From: UBA6901 sp964355495
Lineage (GTDB): Bacteria > Pseudomonadota > Gammaproteobacteria > Acidiferrobacterales > UBA6901
Direction: 5' to 3'
NCBI GenBank assembly: GCA_964355495.1
Contig: CAYHES010000024.1
Coordinates: 1 to 21,609 of the forward strand
Length of the DNA stretch: 21,609 nucleotides
Shown here piece by piece: positions 13,943-21,609 of the stretch. The notes beneath the pieces were generated by a model, which was given only the letters and a program-made list of their open reading frames with translations, was not told the DNA's origin and ran no database searches. Within the stretch, counting starts at the first letter, position 1. Each line of letters opens with the position of its first letter. A program made the translations under genes and the position numbers.

Positions 13943-14572
13943 ATGTCGTTTGTCGCAAATACTGAGAGCAGCCAAGCTCCACAAAAAAATGGCAAGCAAT
14001 TGGAGTACAAGCAGGTTGAGCTTTCCGCCATCTCGGCTTTCGATCCGGCGGTAGCGGAGTTGGCGCGCGTCTTTCTGGATGCAGGACCGCTGTCCTTCTC
14101 GGCTTGTCACGATGGCACAGGTGCCTCGGTTTTGAAAATGACCAAGGCAACCTTGAGCCATGAGGCTCTCGCGGCACTTCAATGTGTCGCGCCGATTGTT
14201 GTCAGCCGACATGGCAAGCACTATCGGTGTGTTGCCGGCTTTCACACGTTGAATCTGGCCCGTCAGCTGAACCCAGATCTGCGCTCGCAGATCTGGGTCT
14301 TGGTGCTACCGGCGCGCACACCAGAAAGGCTCCGTAAGGCATTCGCGTTCACCGCGCTCTTAGTGAAGCCTATCGTGAGCACACATGCCTGGATCCATCC
14401 TCAGGTGCTCGGGTCTGTCTGGAGCCGTCTTCAGGAGCTTGAAAACGATTTGCTCGCCGAACTCTTGCCGCAGGCCACATCACAGCGAGGCATCGCGCGA
14501 CTCCGCGGTGTGGCTTACAACACCATGTTCCCGCCGGCAAAGGACACGGCGAGCGGGGAGGAGGGCCCATGA
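13943..14572 (+). CDS. ParB-like N-terminal domain protein, 209 aa, first gene of recombinase operon
   Basis: No close family is recognised, but residues of about 22-125 look like a ParB/Srx-type domain. An opening strand YKQVELSAIS and a helix LSHEALAALQ are followed by PIVVSRHGKHYRCVAGFHTLNLARQL and a strand QIWVLVLP. In ParB the corresponding region reads as P(I/L)VVR..-GKYRLIAGERR-..-AA; here the GERR box is GFHT (residues 99-102), so CTP binding as in canonical ParB is doubtful. The C-terminal part (RTPERLRKAFAFTALLVKP and on) is helical. The gene is followed by the 863-aa protein with an ATGA overlap at 14569. It is preceded by a 16-bp palindrome and contains a 12-bp-arm inverted repeat. 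A DNA-binding accessory role for the recombinases is inferred. Confidence 0.7.
   Translation: MSFVANTESSQAPQKNGKQLEYKQVELSAISAFDPAVAELARVFLDAGPLSFSACHDGTGASVLKMTKATLSHEALAALQCVAPIVVSRHGKHYRCVAGFHTLNLARQLNPDLRSQIWVLVLPARTPERLRKAFAFTALLVKPIVSTHAWIHPQVLGSVWSRLQELENDLLAELLPQATSQRGIARLRGVAYNTMFPPAKDTASGEEGP
14271..14298. repeat. Perfect 12-bp-arm inverted repeat inside the ParB-like gene
   Basis: ACCCAGATCTGC at 14271-14282 and GCAGATCTGGGT at 14287-14298 flank GCTC. It encodes NPDLRSQIWV in frame, so it does not break the gene. A perfect 12-bp stem with a 4-base loop is unlikely to be codon chance; it may be a protein site or an RNA hairpin. Confidence 0.6.
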
Positions 14573-17160
14573 CGTCGGCCACGAGCAGTAATGCGACCGA
14601 AGCAGATGCCATAGATGGCGATTACCGCGCCGCGCTAGTTGCCGCGCACCCCGAAGCGCGTCGTGTGGATGTCCAGGCATTCTTCGAGATTATCGAAGCA
14701 CCGGCGAACCTGCGTGGTATTGCGCTGGTTATGCCGGTGGTGGCCGAGGCGCTCAAGATCCTGTCGGGCTCAGCTGATCCCGGCGTGAAGCTCTGGGCAC
14801 AGACGTGGATCGCCATCGCCAAAGAAGTCACGCAGGTGCTGAATGCCGGGCAGGTTATTGTGCCGGCGGCGCGTCGCAGTCGGCTGCGAACGCTCTGCGA
14901 GACAAACCCTGTCTATGCCGCGCTGCTTTGTGCCGCATCCAACCGTGCGATGTCGACTACCGGAACGCATGTGCTCGCCTTCCTGTTGCATGCACTGGCG
15001 CGCGATCGCGAGCAACTGAGTCGGCATCAGGTCCGACAGGTCGGACGTGCCTTTCGTTATTTTATCGCACACAACACGGGGCTCGAGGTACTAAAACAGG
15101 TTTCCGGCGATGCCACGACGCCAATCGTTTTGGCAAAAGAAATTGTTCGAGCCAGGGACGCACAAGCAGTCAAGAACCCCACCTGCTCGAATTATGTCTA
15201 CCTGGTTGAAAATCTGCTCAAAGGTAAGCTACACCGCAGCCTATACAAAAAAGGACGGCCACCAGGTTCTGGCGGGGGCAGTGGACTGCATGGTGAGTCA
15301 CCCCGCAGGCCGGTTATCACGCAGGCCAGAATTACGCTCGGCGATGTGGAAGGCGGTGACGGCCAACGGGACATACGTATCGTCGCCGAGCAGGAGGACA
15401 CGGTACGGTTGCGCGACGGCATGCGCTCCGGTTTGTCGTCAAAAGAACTTATGCTGCCGTCGTTCGTCGAGACGCCAGCAAGCGACGGTCACGGGCTTGC
15501 GCTGGCGCGCGGCCCGGGTTCACGTGCGATCCGGGCCCGCGACACGAACGATCACATCGCCGGGCACAATCGCCAGTTTCCGTGGCAGTGGTCGCAGCTG
15601 TCCGCGCTCGAACTGTATCGAGTCTACGAGACGGCCCTGGGCATCTGTACCGGGAATGTGTCAGGCGCCATTATCGATCTGGATCTGCAACGGACTGCGG
15701 TGCTCGCGTTGTCAGTGCTGCACCTTTCGCAACGGTCGGAGCAAACCGCATTATTGCACTGGTCAACGGGTGCGCCGGAGGGCGATCGCGCCAATCACAT
15801 TAAGGTCGAGCGTGGACCACATGGCTGGCGGGGTGTCTGGTATCGACCGGCACTGATCCCGGTGCAGGCCGAGACCTTGGCCCACGTCAATCGCACGTTG
15901 CTGTTGACGATCTCGCCATACGTGATTCTGCCGATCCCCGGGTGGCTCGCAAGGATTTATGGGGAGTGGAAGGTCGCGTCGTCAGGCCAGGACGGCGGAC
16001 CGGTATTCGGCATCGAGCCCGCCGCCGCGAAAAACGTGCTCAGCAAGTTCTGCAAAACGCTGCGTGACCGGTATCGCGGTTGTCGGATAACAAAGGCCCG
16101 GATCACGCACCATTTCTTTCAGCGGGCACTGCAGAGCCAGGACATCGGCAATGTCGAGGCGTCGCAAATGTTCTCGCGCGATTCGCATCTGACCGCATCC
16201 CAATTGCACTACACAGCGACACCACTCAATGCACTCATCCGTAAATACGCCTCCCTGTGCGAATCCATCGCCGAAGAAATGCGGGAGGAGGCCCTGGCAC
16301 GTGGCGCAACCGGCATGCTCAATATACTCACTCTCGAGCACCCACAGCGTGTCTTGTTGCAGGGCGGGTTGGGGGAGGGCGAACGCTATGTCGGCTCGCA
16401 ACTCGTGCCCCTCACGTCTGCGGTCAAGCGTTCACTGAGGGCGCTGCAAGCAAAGACGAAGAAGGAAAGGGCGGAGGCCAAGAATGGATGGGTCCGCCGT
16501 TTTCATAATTATTTCACGCTGTACACCGTCCTTTTTCTGAGCTGGGGTAGCGGTCTGCGCGCTGTCTGTTACCCAGTGCCGGACCCGAGGCTGCTGGATG
16601 CACAAAACGGTCGGCTGGTCCTCTCCGACAAGGACGATGACGATGGCAGCATGACCCGTCTTGTGTTCGTGCCGGATTCGGTGTGCGCACAGGTGAAGGC
16701 GTATTACGAACACCTCGTACGTCTGCCGGGTATTCTGTTTTACGGCGGCATGGAGCGCGCCGGAGGACTGGCTACGCAGATTCGCGGCTACGGCGAACGG
16801 GTGCCGGCTTCAATCACGCAACGGCGTGGCCGGATCGTTGAACGGAATACATCACCGTTTTTTCTGCTCGACCGCAACCTGGTTGCGCGACCACTTGGCC
16901 CGAAGACGCTCTTCGAGCAGCTCGGCAAGGATTATCCGTTTCCGGCCAACGGGCATCGGCACTACCTGCGTACCCATCTTGTTGCGACCGGCATGGCCGA
17001 TCATCTGGTCGACGCGTTCCTGGGGCACGCCGCGCATGGCTGTGAGCCGTTCACCGCGGCTTCGGCGCTCTCAATTACAGGATATGCCACTGAGTTGCGC
17101 GCCAAGCTCTCGGCTATTCTGGACGATCTTGGCTGGAAGGTCATGGAGGGTCTGGCATGA
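14569..17160 (+). CDS. Large tyrosine-recombinase-fold protein, 863 aa
   Basis: The C-terminal 220 or so residues resemble a tyrosine recombinase catalytic domain: box I Arg664 in LFLSWGSGLRAV, an HxxR box with His798 and Arg801 (HRHYLRTHLVATGM), LGHA with His820, and a candidate nucleophile Tyr839 in SITGYATEL. The gap from His820 to Tyr839 is 19 residues, about twice the usual, and no clear beta-hairpin lysine can be assigned. A second HFFQRALQ-type segment near residues 522-530 and a Gly-rich linker near 225-235 divide the remaining 600 residues, which I do not recognise. The protein is far larger than ordinary integrases (about 300-450 aa). Both ends overlap neighbouring genes as ATGA, so three proteins are made from one coupled message. 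Catalytic competence is unproven. Confidence 0.75.
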   Translation: MTSATSSNATEADAIDGDYRAALVAAHPEARRVDVQAFFEIIEAPANLRGIALVMPVVAEALKILSGSADPGVKLWAQTWIAIAKEVTQVLNAGQVIVPAARRSRLRTLCETNPVYAALLCAASNRAMSTTGTHVLAFLLHALARDREQLSRHQVRQVGRAFRYFIAHNTGLEVLKQVSGDATTPIVLAKEIVRARDAQAVKNPTCSNYVYLVENLLKGKLHRSLYKKGRPPGSGGGSGLHGESPRRPVITQARITLGDVEGGDGQRDIRIVAEQEDTVRLRDGMRSGLSSKELMLPSFVETPASDGHGLALARGPGSRAIRARDTNDHIAGHNRQFPWQWSQLSALELYRVYETALGICTGNVSGAIIDLDLQRTAVLALSVLHLSQRSEQTALLHWSTGAPEGDRANHIKVERGPHGWRGVWYRPALIPVQAETLAHVNRTLLLTISPYVILPIPGWLARIYGEWKVASSGQDGGPVFGIEPAAAKNVLSKFCKTLRDRYRGCRITKARITHHFFQRALQSQDIGNVEASQMFSRDSHLTASQLHYTATPLNALIRKYASLCESIAEEMREEALARGATGMLNILTLEHPQRVLLQGGLGEGERYVGSQLVPLTSAVKRSLRALQAKTKKERAEAKNGWVRRFHNYFTLYTVLFLSWGSGLRAVCYPVPDPRLLDAQNGRLVLSDKDDDDGSMTRLVFVPDSVCAQVKAYYEHLVRLPGILFYGGMERAGGLATQIRGYGERVPASITQRRGRIVERNTSPFFLLDRNLVARPLGPKTLFEQLGKDYPFPANGHRHYLRTHLVATGMADHLVDAFLGHAAHGCEPFTAASALSITGYATELRAKLSAILDDLGWKVMEGLA

Positions 17161-20100
17161 CCGAGTCCGAGAAAAAACAGGTATGGGTCGGTTGGCGCGA
17201 ACTGATGACAACTATGCCTCTTGAGATCAAGGACGAATCGGATCGGCGACGGGCAAGGACCCATGCACAGGAAGAGCAGGCACTCAAGCGGTTGGAGGCT
17301 GTGAATGAGAAGCTCGCTTGCGGTGCGCCCATCCGCACGCTTGGTCAAGAACAGGTTGCTTCCCTGCTCCGAATGATCTCGCCGAAACGCGGAATGGAAG
17401 CGCGCCAGGCGGTGGCCGACTGGCTGGCCCGTGGTCTGATGCGCGGTCGTGGCGAGCTCGGTTGGGAGATCCCGCCCCCGCCGGACATCGTGCGCTTGCC
17501 GCGCGAACGCTCGCTGATCAGTGAATCGGCTTGGTTGGATGCGCCCACGTTTGTGGCTTTGGAACAGGCCTTCATCAATGACCTTGGCGCCGGCACGATA
17601 CTGACTGAGCTCGAACAGGCCGGTCGGCTGATGCATTCGGCCATTGCTTGTGGTGGATTATGGGCACCGCTGAAGCGCCAACTGTTCGAGGCAAGCCGGG
17701 TAGGGGAGTGGCGCTGTAATGGATTTCGCGTTTACCTCAGTAGCGAAGTTCTGCAGGATGACGATAAGACAAGCACTGATGCCATCAAGGCGAACCGTGT
17801 TCGGGATGGACAGTTACAACGCTGGCAGGCCGATGCGGTAACCGGCCGGCTGCTTGATCTGTATATGCGCGGGCGTGATCCAGCTACCAAGCTGTTGCCG
17901 GATCGCGCCGAGCGCTGCCTGCGCGCCTACTGGAAGCATCTTCAAATTGCCAAGCCAGATCAGCCGTGCTCGGTAGCGGAGTTCATCCGCATGGCGATAA
18001 CCCGCTGGACGCCGTACCTGTTACCGTTCCTGATCGAGATTGCCCGGGGGCGCGAGGTGACGGGCGACGTTCCGGGGCCGGTGCTCGCCCGACTGCGCAC
18101 TGGAAAGCCGGTGAACTACATGCCACGTAGCGAGTCCAGTCCGGAACTGACGGGCGTGGCTGCGCAGATGCATATCGCCCCTGTTGATTCCGGTGCGTAT
18201 CGCGAGCTGCGCGCACAGTTCGTGTTTGTGTCGCGCGCCGCCCGCGAGCTGGTCAAGCTCGGCCGCAAGCCATCACGCGATGCGATCCGCGAAACGCTTG
18301 AAAACGCTGTCGAGAAATCAGACGGCTCGCCATCGCGGATCGAGCTGCTTCTTATCGGCTGGCTTAGTGATCTTGTGATCAACGGTGGTCTCAGCGGTGG
18401 CCGGCTTACCGCGTCGAGTCTCAAGCGCTACTTTGGCGCCGCCCGTTATGCGCTGCTCGCCGCATTCCAGGATGTAAATATTGCTGACCTCGATAGTGGT
18501 GGCTGGACCTTGCGCCTGCAGCAGGCGATCGACCGGGCGCGTGACCGGATGACACCGCGACAGATTGTAAGCTTTGCGAGCTATCTCCTGCGCTGCCCGG
18601 ATGGTCCGCGGTTTGACATTGAGGAGCTTGAGGTTGAGGACGAATCGGTACGGGTACGCGCAACCCTGGTATCCCCGAGTGAACTTGAGCGCGTTTTGCA
18701 GCGACTGCACAGCGACGACCGCCTCGTCGAAATGCAGGAACACGCGAGCATGCTGATTTACTACTGTGGTCTGCGTCCGGACGATGTCGTGCATTTTCGG
18801 CTGTGCGATGTCCATGGTTTCGCCAAGCCAGAGCTCCTGGTGCGTCCGCATTCAGATTATGACCCGAAGTCGTTGAGTTCGGTGCGGCGCGTCCCGGTCA
18901 TGACGCAGCTTCCGCCCGCAAGGGCAAAACGATTTGCGGCCTGGGTCAGGCGGCGCATGGCCGAGACCGGCTCCGAGGATTCGGACGACTTGTTGTTTGC
19001 CATGCGCGGTGCGCCGCGCATGGTGCTGACTGCCGATCTCCTGCAGGGACCCGTGACCCGCGCGCTGCGTGAGGAGACCGGTGATCATTCGATTATGTTC
19101 TACAGCCTGCGCCATAGTTTCGCGACCATCGGTTTTTTGAGGCATCTGGCCGCCGATACGCCGCGCCTTCTGCCGAAGGGATATGCATTATTTGAGGAGG
19201 AGTGCTTTCAGCCAGAGTCTTGCCGTGCATTCAAGAAAGCACTCGGGGCCGACCCCAAGGCAGTGGCCGCGAATGGCCTTCGAATGATCGGAAGCCTCAT
19301 GGGGCATCTCAACGTACACACCACCCAAAAGCACTACATCCATATGATGGACCTGATTCTGGCGCAGATGCTCGATATTGCCATAGGCAGGCAATTCCCG
19401 GAGGCGGTATTCAAAACGCTTTCCGAAACCGGGAGCTACTGGTACGAACACCGCAAACGTCTCTACCTCGAAGGTGAATCGTCGTGGGATCTTGAGCAAC
19501 TCGGCAGGCTTTGGCTGCGGGGCACGTCGATTGTCTGTGAGACACACGAGCCACATCGCCGGCCGCGTGCCTCGAAAAGAACAGATACAGTCACCTCGAT
19601 AGCATCACGTATCGACTACGGCTTGTTGCCGTCGGTTTTACTGCAGCTGTTCAAGGTTAAGCAAAGTCCAGAAATGATTGCCACGAGCCTCGGGTTGCCA
19701 CGCCCCATGGTCGAGCAGGTGGCTAGACGGGCATTGGCCCTGTGTGAAGTGACCGCAAGTGATGGTGATTTACCAGGTCAGGAGAAGTGGCCGGCCATTG
19801 ATCGACTCATTCCACCTGCGCCCAGGCTACATCGTGATCAGGACGATGCCAGTGAAATCCTGAGGGCCCTGAAAAAACACCCGCTCGATCGATCGACCGT
19901 GGCCTGGCTTATAGAGCTTGGCAAGAACGGTGAACCGGGAAACCTGATGACCGCGCGGTTCAGCGCCCCTGAGGCGTTGGGTCGGCTGATCAATATATAT
20001 CGACAGTTGGGCATACCGCGCAAAAGGCTCTTTCTTATTCTGGATCCGCATAAGGATGCGAGTGCAGACGATGAGATGCGGGGCAAGGACTACTGGAGCG

Positions 20101-20315
20101 AGGAGAGCGGAGTACCCTTTGACAGAATAAAGGTCGAGGCCAGAAGCTCACGCTGGTGGCGGCACGCGCCGCCGGATGCTCCGCAGGGGTACGTCATGCT
20201 CTATGTCCTGCCGAAGGAAGCGCTGTCAAATCAACAGTCTGGAAAGATTTCGCTTGTACGCAGCTACGGCGTGCGTTATGCCATGCACCTTGCGCTGCTC
20301 AACGAGCCAGCATGA
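17157..20315 (+). CDS. Very large tyrosine recombinase, 1052 aa
   Basis: Catalytic motifs sit in the middle. Box I Arg540 is in LIYYCGLRPDDVVHF, the HxxR-type box is Tyr649-Ser-Leu-Arg652 followed by HSFAT (Tyr replaces the first His, as in some family members), His717 is in LMGHLNVHTTQKHY, and Tyr727 is the likely nucleophile, 10 residues on, as expected. Between Arg652 and His717 there are about 40 extra residues containing LLPKGYALFEEECFQPESC. The N-terminal 500 residues would hold a core-binding part. About 320 residues after Tyr727 have no counterpart in ordinary integrases; they include a possible helix-turn-helix (SPEMIATSLGLPRPMVEQVA). The start overlaps the previous gene's stop (ATGA). 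All expected catalytic positions are filled, so strand-exchange activity is plausible. Confidence 0.82.
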   Translation: MTESEKKQVWVGWRELMTTMPLEIKDESDRRRARTHAQEEQALKRLEAVNEKLACGAPIRTLGQEQVASLLRMISPKRGMEARQAVADWLARGLMRGRGELGWEIPPPPDIVRLPRERSLISESAWLDAPTFVALEQAFINDLGAGTILTELEQAGRLMHSAIACGGLWAPLKRQLFEASRVGEWRCNGFRVYLSSEVLQDDDKTSTDAIKANRVRDGQLQRWQADAVTGRLLDLYMRGRDPATKLLPDRAERCLRAYWKHLQIAKPDQPCSVAEFIRMAITRWTPYLLPFLIEIARGREVTGDVPGPVLARLRTGKPVNYMPRSESSPELTGVAAQMHIAPVDSGAYRELRAQFVFVSRAARELVKLGRKPSRDAIRETLENAVEKSDGSPSRIELLLIGWLSDLVINGGLSGGRLTASSLKRYFGAARYALLAAFQDVNIADLDSGGWTLRLQQAIDRARDRMTPRQIVSFASYLLRCPDGPRFDIEELEVEDESVRVRATLVSPSELERVLQRLHSDDRLVEMQEHASMLIYYCGLRPDDVVHFRLCDVHGFAKPELLVRPHSDYDPKSLSSVRRVPVMTQLPPARAKRFAAWVRRRMAETGSEDSDDLLFAMRGAPRMVLTADLLQGPVTRALREETGDHSIMFYSLRHSFATIGFLRHLAADTPRLLPKGYALFEEECFQPESCRAFKKALGADPKAVAANGLRMIGSLMGHLNVHTTQKHYIHMMDLILAQMLDIAIGRQFPEAVFKTLSETGSYWYEHRKRLYLEGESSWDLEQLGRLWLRGTSIVCETHEPHRRPRASKRTDTVTSIASRIDYGLLPSVLLQLFKVKQSPEMIATSLGLPRPMVEQVARRALALCEVTASDGDLPGQEKWPAIDRLIPPAPRLHRDQDDASEILRALKKHPLDRSTVAWLIELGKNGEPGNLMTARFSAPEALGRLINIYRQLGIPRKRLFLILDPHKDASADDEMRGKDYWSEESGVPFDRIKVEARSSRWWRHAPPDAPQGYVMLYVLPKEALSNQQSGKISLVRSYGVRYAMHLALLNEPA

Positions 20316-20394
20316 GTATTGCGATTGTCTTAACACCGTGTAACCACCTGAGAACGTACACATAGCCTGGGTCGGGTTACGACTTGCCCCCTGT

Positions 20395-20440
20395 TTGGCC
20401 AGAAACGGCAATTAGTCACTGTATCCGAAATTGGCCAGAA
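20395..20440. repeat. Short direct repeat TTGGCCAGAA x2
   Basis: TTGGCCAGAA occurs at 20395-20404 and again at 20431-20440, 36 bases apart. The second copy lies in the last codons of the small minus-strand frame. The 96-base gap after the large recombinase also holds GTAACC and GGTTAC, a weak 6-bp hairpin. Significance is uncertain. Confidence 0.35.
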
Positions 20441-20729
20441 GAGTGCGAAGACGCAACTCCAGCACGTCGAGCGCATCGACTCGATCGCAGGTCACAAGAC
20501 TGGCGATCTGCTGGTCAATCCAAAGCTGCAGTGACGCGTGGTTGCTGCGTACTGTAAAGTTCCCGAGCAGCGCGGCCAGTCCGCGCTCCTCGGGTCTGAT
20601 GAGCAGTCGGGCGAGGAGGGCGAAGGTAAAGTCTTCGCAGCGACGGTTTTGCCGGCGCTGGAGTTCTGTATCGGCAATCGGGTTACGGGCCAGGTTGGAC
20701 TTGCAAAGTCTCCTTTGTGGTGTCGGCAA
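20412..20729 (-). CDS. Hypothetical protein downstream of and overlapping the integrase
   Basis: The frame ends at 20412 and is open back into the end of the integrase gene, giving up to 105 aa from a TTG at 20729. A purine-rich AAAGGAG lies at about 20716, but no ATG follows it in this frame, so the true start is unsure. The core (FTFALLARLLIRPEERGLAA, then SLQLWIDQQIASLVTCDRV and ALDVLELRLRTLLANFGY) looks alpha-helical and well formed, and the codon pattern is consistent with a gene. Family is not recognised. Co-transcription with the integrase is likely, and a role as an integrase accessory factor is only a guess. Confidence 0.45.
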   Translation of the reverse strand: MPTPQRRLCKSNLARNPIADTELQRRQNRRCEDFTFALLARLLIRPEERGLAALLGNFTVRSNHASLQLWIDQQIASLVTCDRVDALDVLELRLRTLLANFGYSD

Positions 20730-21609
20730 GGTTTTGGACGAGGAGGCGCTCGAACGCCGAGCCGTCTTGGCGAGTTAAGTTCGGCACGAAGCGGCTGTAT
20801 ATCTTGAACAGCATCTGGGTATTGGCGTGCCCCAGTTGGCGCGCGATCCATTCAGGATTTTCGCCAGCGGCGAGCCATAGAGTCGCAGCCGTGTGGCGGG
20901 TCTGGGAAGGGCGTCGCCGTTTGAGCCCGAGAAGCTTTAGTGTCGGGTACCAGATACGTCGTGTGACGTTCCGATGAATCAAGGGCAGTCCGGTGGGCGA
21001 GCAGAACACGAAGTCGCTGCGCACACCAGTCGCGGCGAACTGGTTTTGCAGGGCCTCGTGAACAAGCGAGGACATCTGGATGCTCCGGTAGGAGGTCTGG
21101 GTCTTTGGGGTGTCTTCTTCGCCGTCAACAATGGTTTCCTGCACATGGATCAGGCGCTTGTCGAAATCCACGTACTTCCATTTGAGGCCGTCAATCTCGC
21201 CAGTACGCAGGCCCGTGAAAAACCGCACCGTGTAGTAGTTCCGGAAGTCCACACGTACCCCAGTGATCATGGTTTTCACCTCGCCGAGTGAAAACGGATC
21301 CACTTGGGACTTTGGAATTTTGAGTGGCCTGATGTTGATCCACGGGTTAGGAAAGCCGAATCGCTCAATGGCCTCGGTGAGGATCATGTGCAGTCGCGTC
21401 ATGATGTGGTTGATGCGATCTGGGGAAAGCTTGCGGCCACCCTGTCCGGGTCGATCTGCCAGTGCGGCGCGATAGGCAAGGATGCCGGCCTTGGTGATTT
21501 GTTGGAACACCATGTCGCCAAATTGCGGGACCAGATGATGGCTCAGCGTTCCCTCCACGGTCTCGGCCATGGAACGTTTCCAGCGTGGCTTGTTCTCGGC
21601 GAACCATTG
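20683..21609 (-). CDS. Tyrosine-type site-specific integrase (N-terminus beyond right edge)
   Basis: The frame runs through the right edge, so the N-terminus is missing; 308 residues are seen. They start QWFAENKPRWKRSMAETVEG, the core-binding domain common in phage and element integrases with an Arm DNA-binding N-terminus. The catalytic domain shows RFFTGLRTGEIDGLKW (box I Arg), KTQTSYRSIQM (beta-hairpin Lys), SQTRHTAATLWLAAGENPEW, RQLGHANTQM (His) and FKIYSRFVPNLTRQDG (nucleophile Tyr). In this family the residue three before the box II Arg is normally Tyr or His; here it is Ser, an oddity. Integrases of this type commonly use tRNA 3' ends as attachment sites, and a tRNA-Val 3' half is found at the left end of the accessory region. 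Confidence 0.9.
   Translation of the reverse strand, partial: QWFAENKPRWKRSMAETVEGTLSHHLVPQFGDMVFQQITKAGILAYRAALADRPGQGGRKLSPDRINHIMTRLHMILTEAIERFGFPNPWINIRPLKIPKSQVDPFSLGEVKTMITGVRVDFRNYYTVRFFTGLRTGEIDGLKWKYVDFDKRLIHVQETIVDGEEDTPKTQTSYRSIQMSSLVHEALQNQFAATGVRSDFVFCSPTGLPLIHRNVTRRIWYPTLKLLGLKRRRPSQTRHTAATLWLAAGENPEWIARQLGHANTQMLFKIYSRFVPNLTRQDGSAFERLLVQNLADTTKETLQVQPGP

Larger units (their letters stand above)
5600..21609. mobile_element. Putative integrative element at tRNA-Val (right end outside the window)
   Basis: The left boundary is the junction inside the tRNA-Val fragment near 5594-5600. Everything to the right is accessory in character: AbiE toxin-antitoxin, NERD protein, XRE regulator, unknown exported proteins, the large-recombinase operon and a tyrosine integrase at the right edge. 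To the left is conserved housekeeping synteny. The integrase lacks only its N-terminal portion, so the right attachment site with an intact tRNA-Val may lie within a few hundred bases beyond 21609. No conjugation, capsid or replication genes are visible, so it may need helper functions, or those genes are absent. More than one nested element cannot be excluded. Confidence 0.6.

Noticed and set aside
5640..21609. CRISPR array, insertion sequence or conjugation genes
   Set aside because: No regular spaced repeats, no DDE transposase, and no relaxase or type IV secretion motifs were seen in any frame.

Overview
The window reads as a chromosomal segment of a GC-rich gammaproteobacterium. The left part has the order mltD - gloB - (divergent) YafS-type methyltransferase - rnhA - dnaQ, which is also the E. 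coli order. Sulfur- or iron-oxidising lineages with similar genomes are possible, but I cannot assign a genus from sequence alone.

Positions 1-5499 are core genome: a left-truncated lytic transglycosylase (mltD), gloB, a SAM methyltransferase, rnhA (with an unusual in-frame palindromic insertion), a small DUF3185-like membrane protein, dnaQ, and a minus-strand pair encoding a CBS-domain protein and an ArsB/NhaD-type ion transporter. Directly upstream of the CBS gene lies the 3' half of a tRNA-Val(CAC). Its acceptor 3' strand, T arm and anticodon loop are good, but it has no recognisable D arm.

From about 5600 to the right edge the content is accessory. It holds an AbiEi/AbiEii toxin-antitoxin pair with an operator-like inverted repeat. 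A minus-strand trio of unknown proteins follows (secreted, two-TM, cytosolic). Next come a membrane-anchored NERD-domain protein and an XRE regulator with two CTAAG-N5-CTTAG palindromes. After these is a plus-strand set of three exported proteins (two lipoproteins and one with a possible beta-helix C-terminus). Then comes a translationally coupled three-gene operon (13943-20315), followed by a small unknown protein and a tyrosine integrase that runs off the right end. The tRNA fragment on the left and the integrase on the right fit one integrative element of about 16 kb or slightly more, with the intact tRNA expected just beyond the right edge.

The most interesting part is the 13943-20315 operon. 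It encodes a degenerate ParB-like protein followed by two very large proteins (863 and 1052 aa) that carry tyrosine-recombinase catalytic motifs. Both junctions are ATGA overlaps. Upstream lies a gene-free stretch of about 500 bp with a perfect 16-bp palindrome and a hairpin over the Shine-Dalgarno; a 12-bp-arm inverted repeat sits inside the first gene. The element also has its own conventional integrase, so this module may be a separate recombination or maintenance system. That role is inference.
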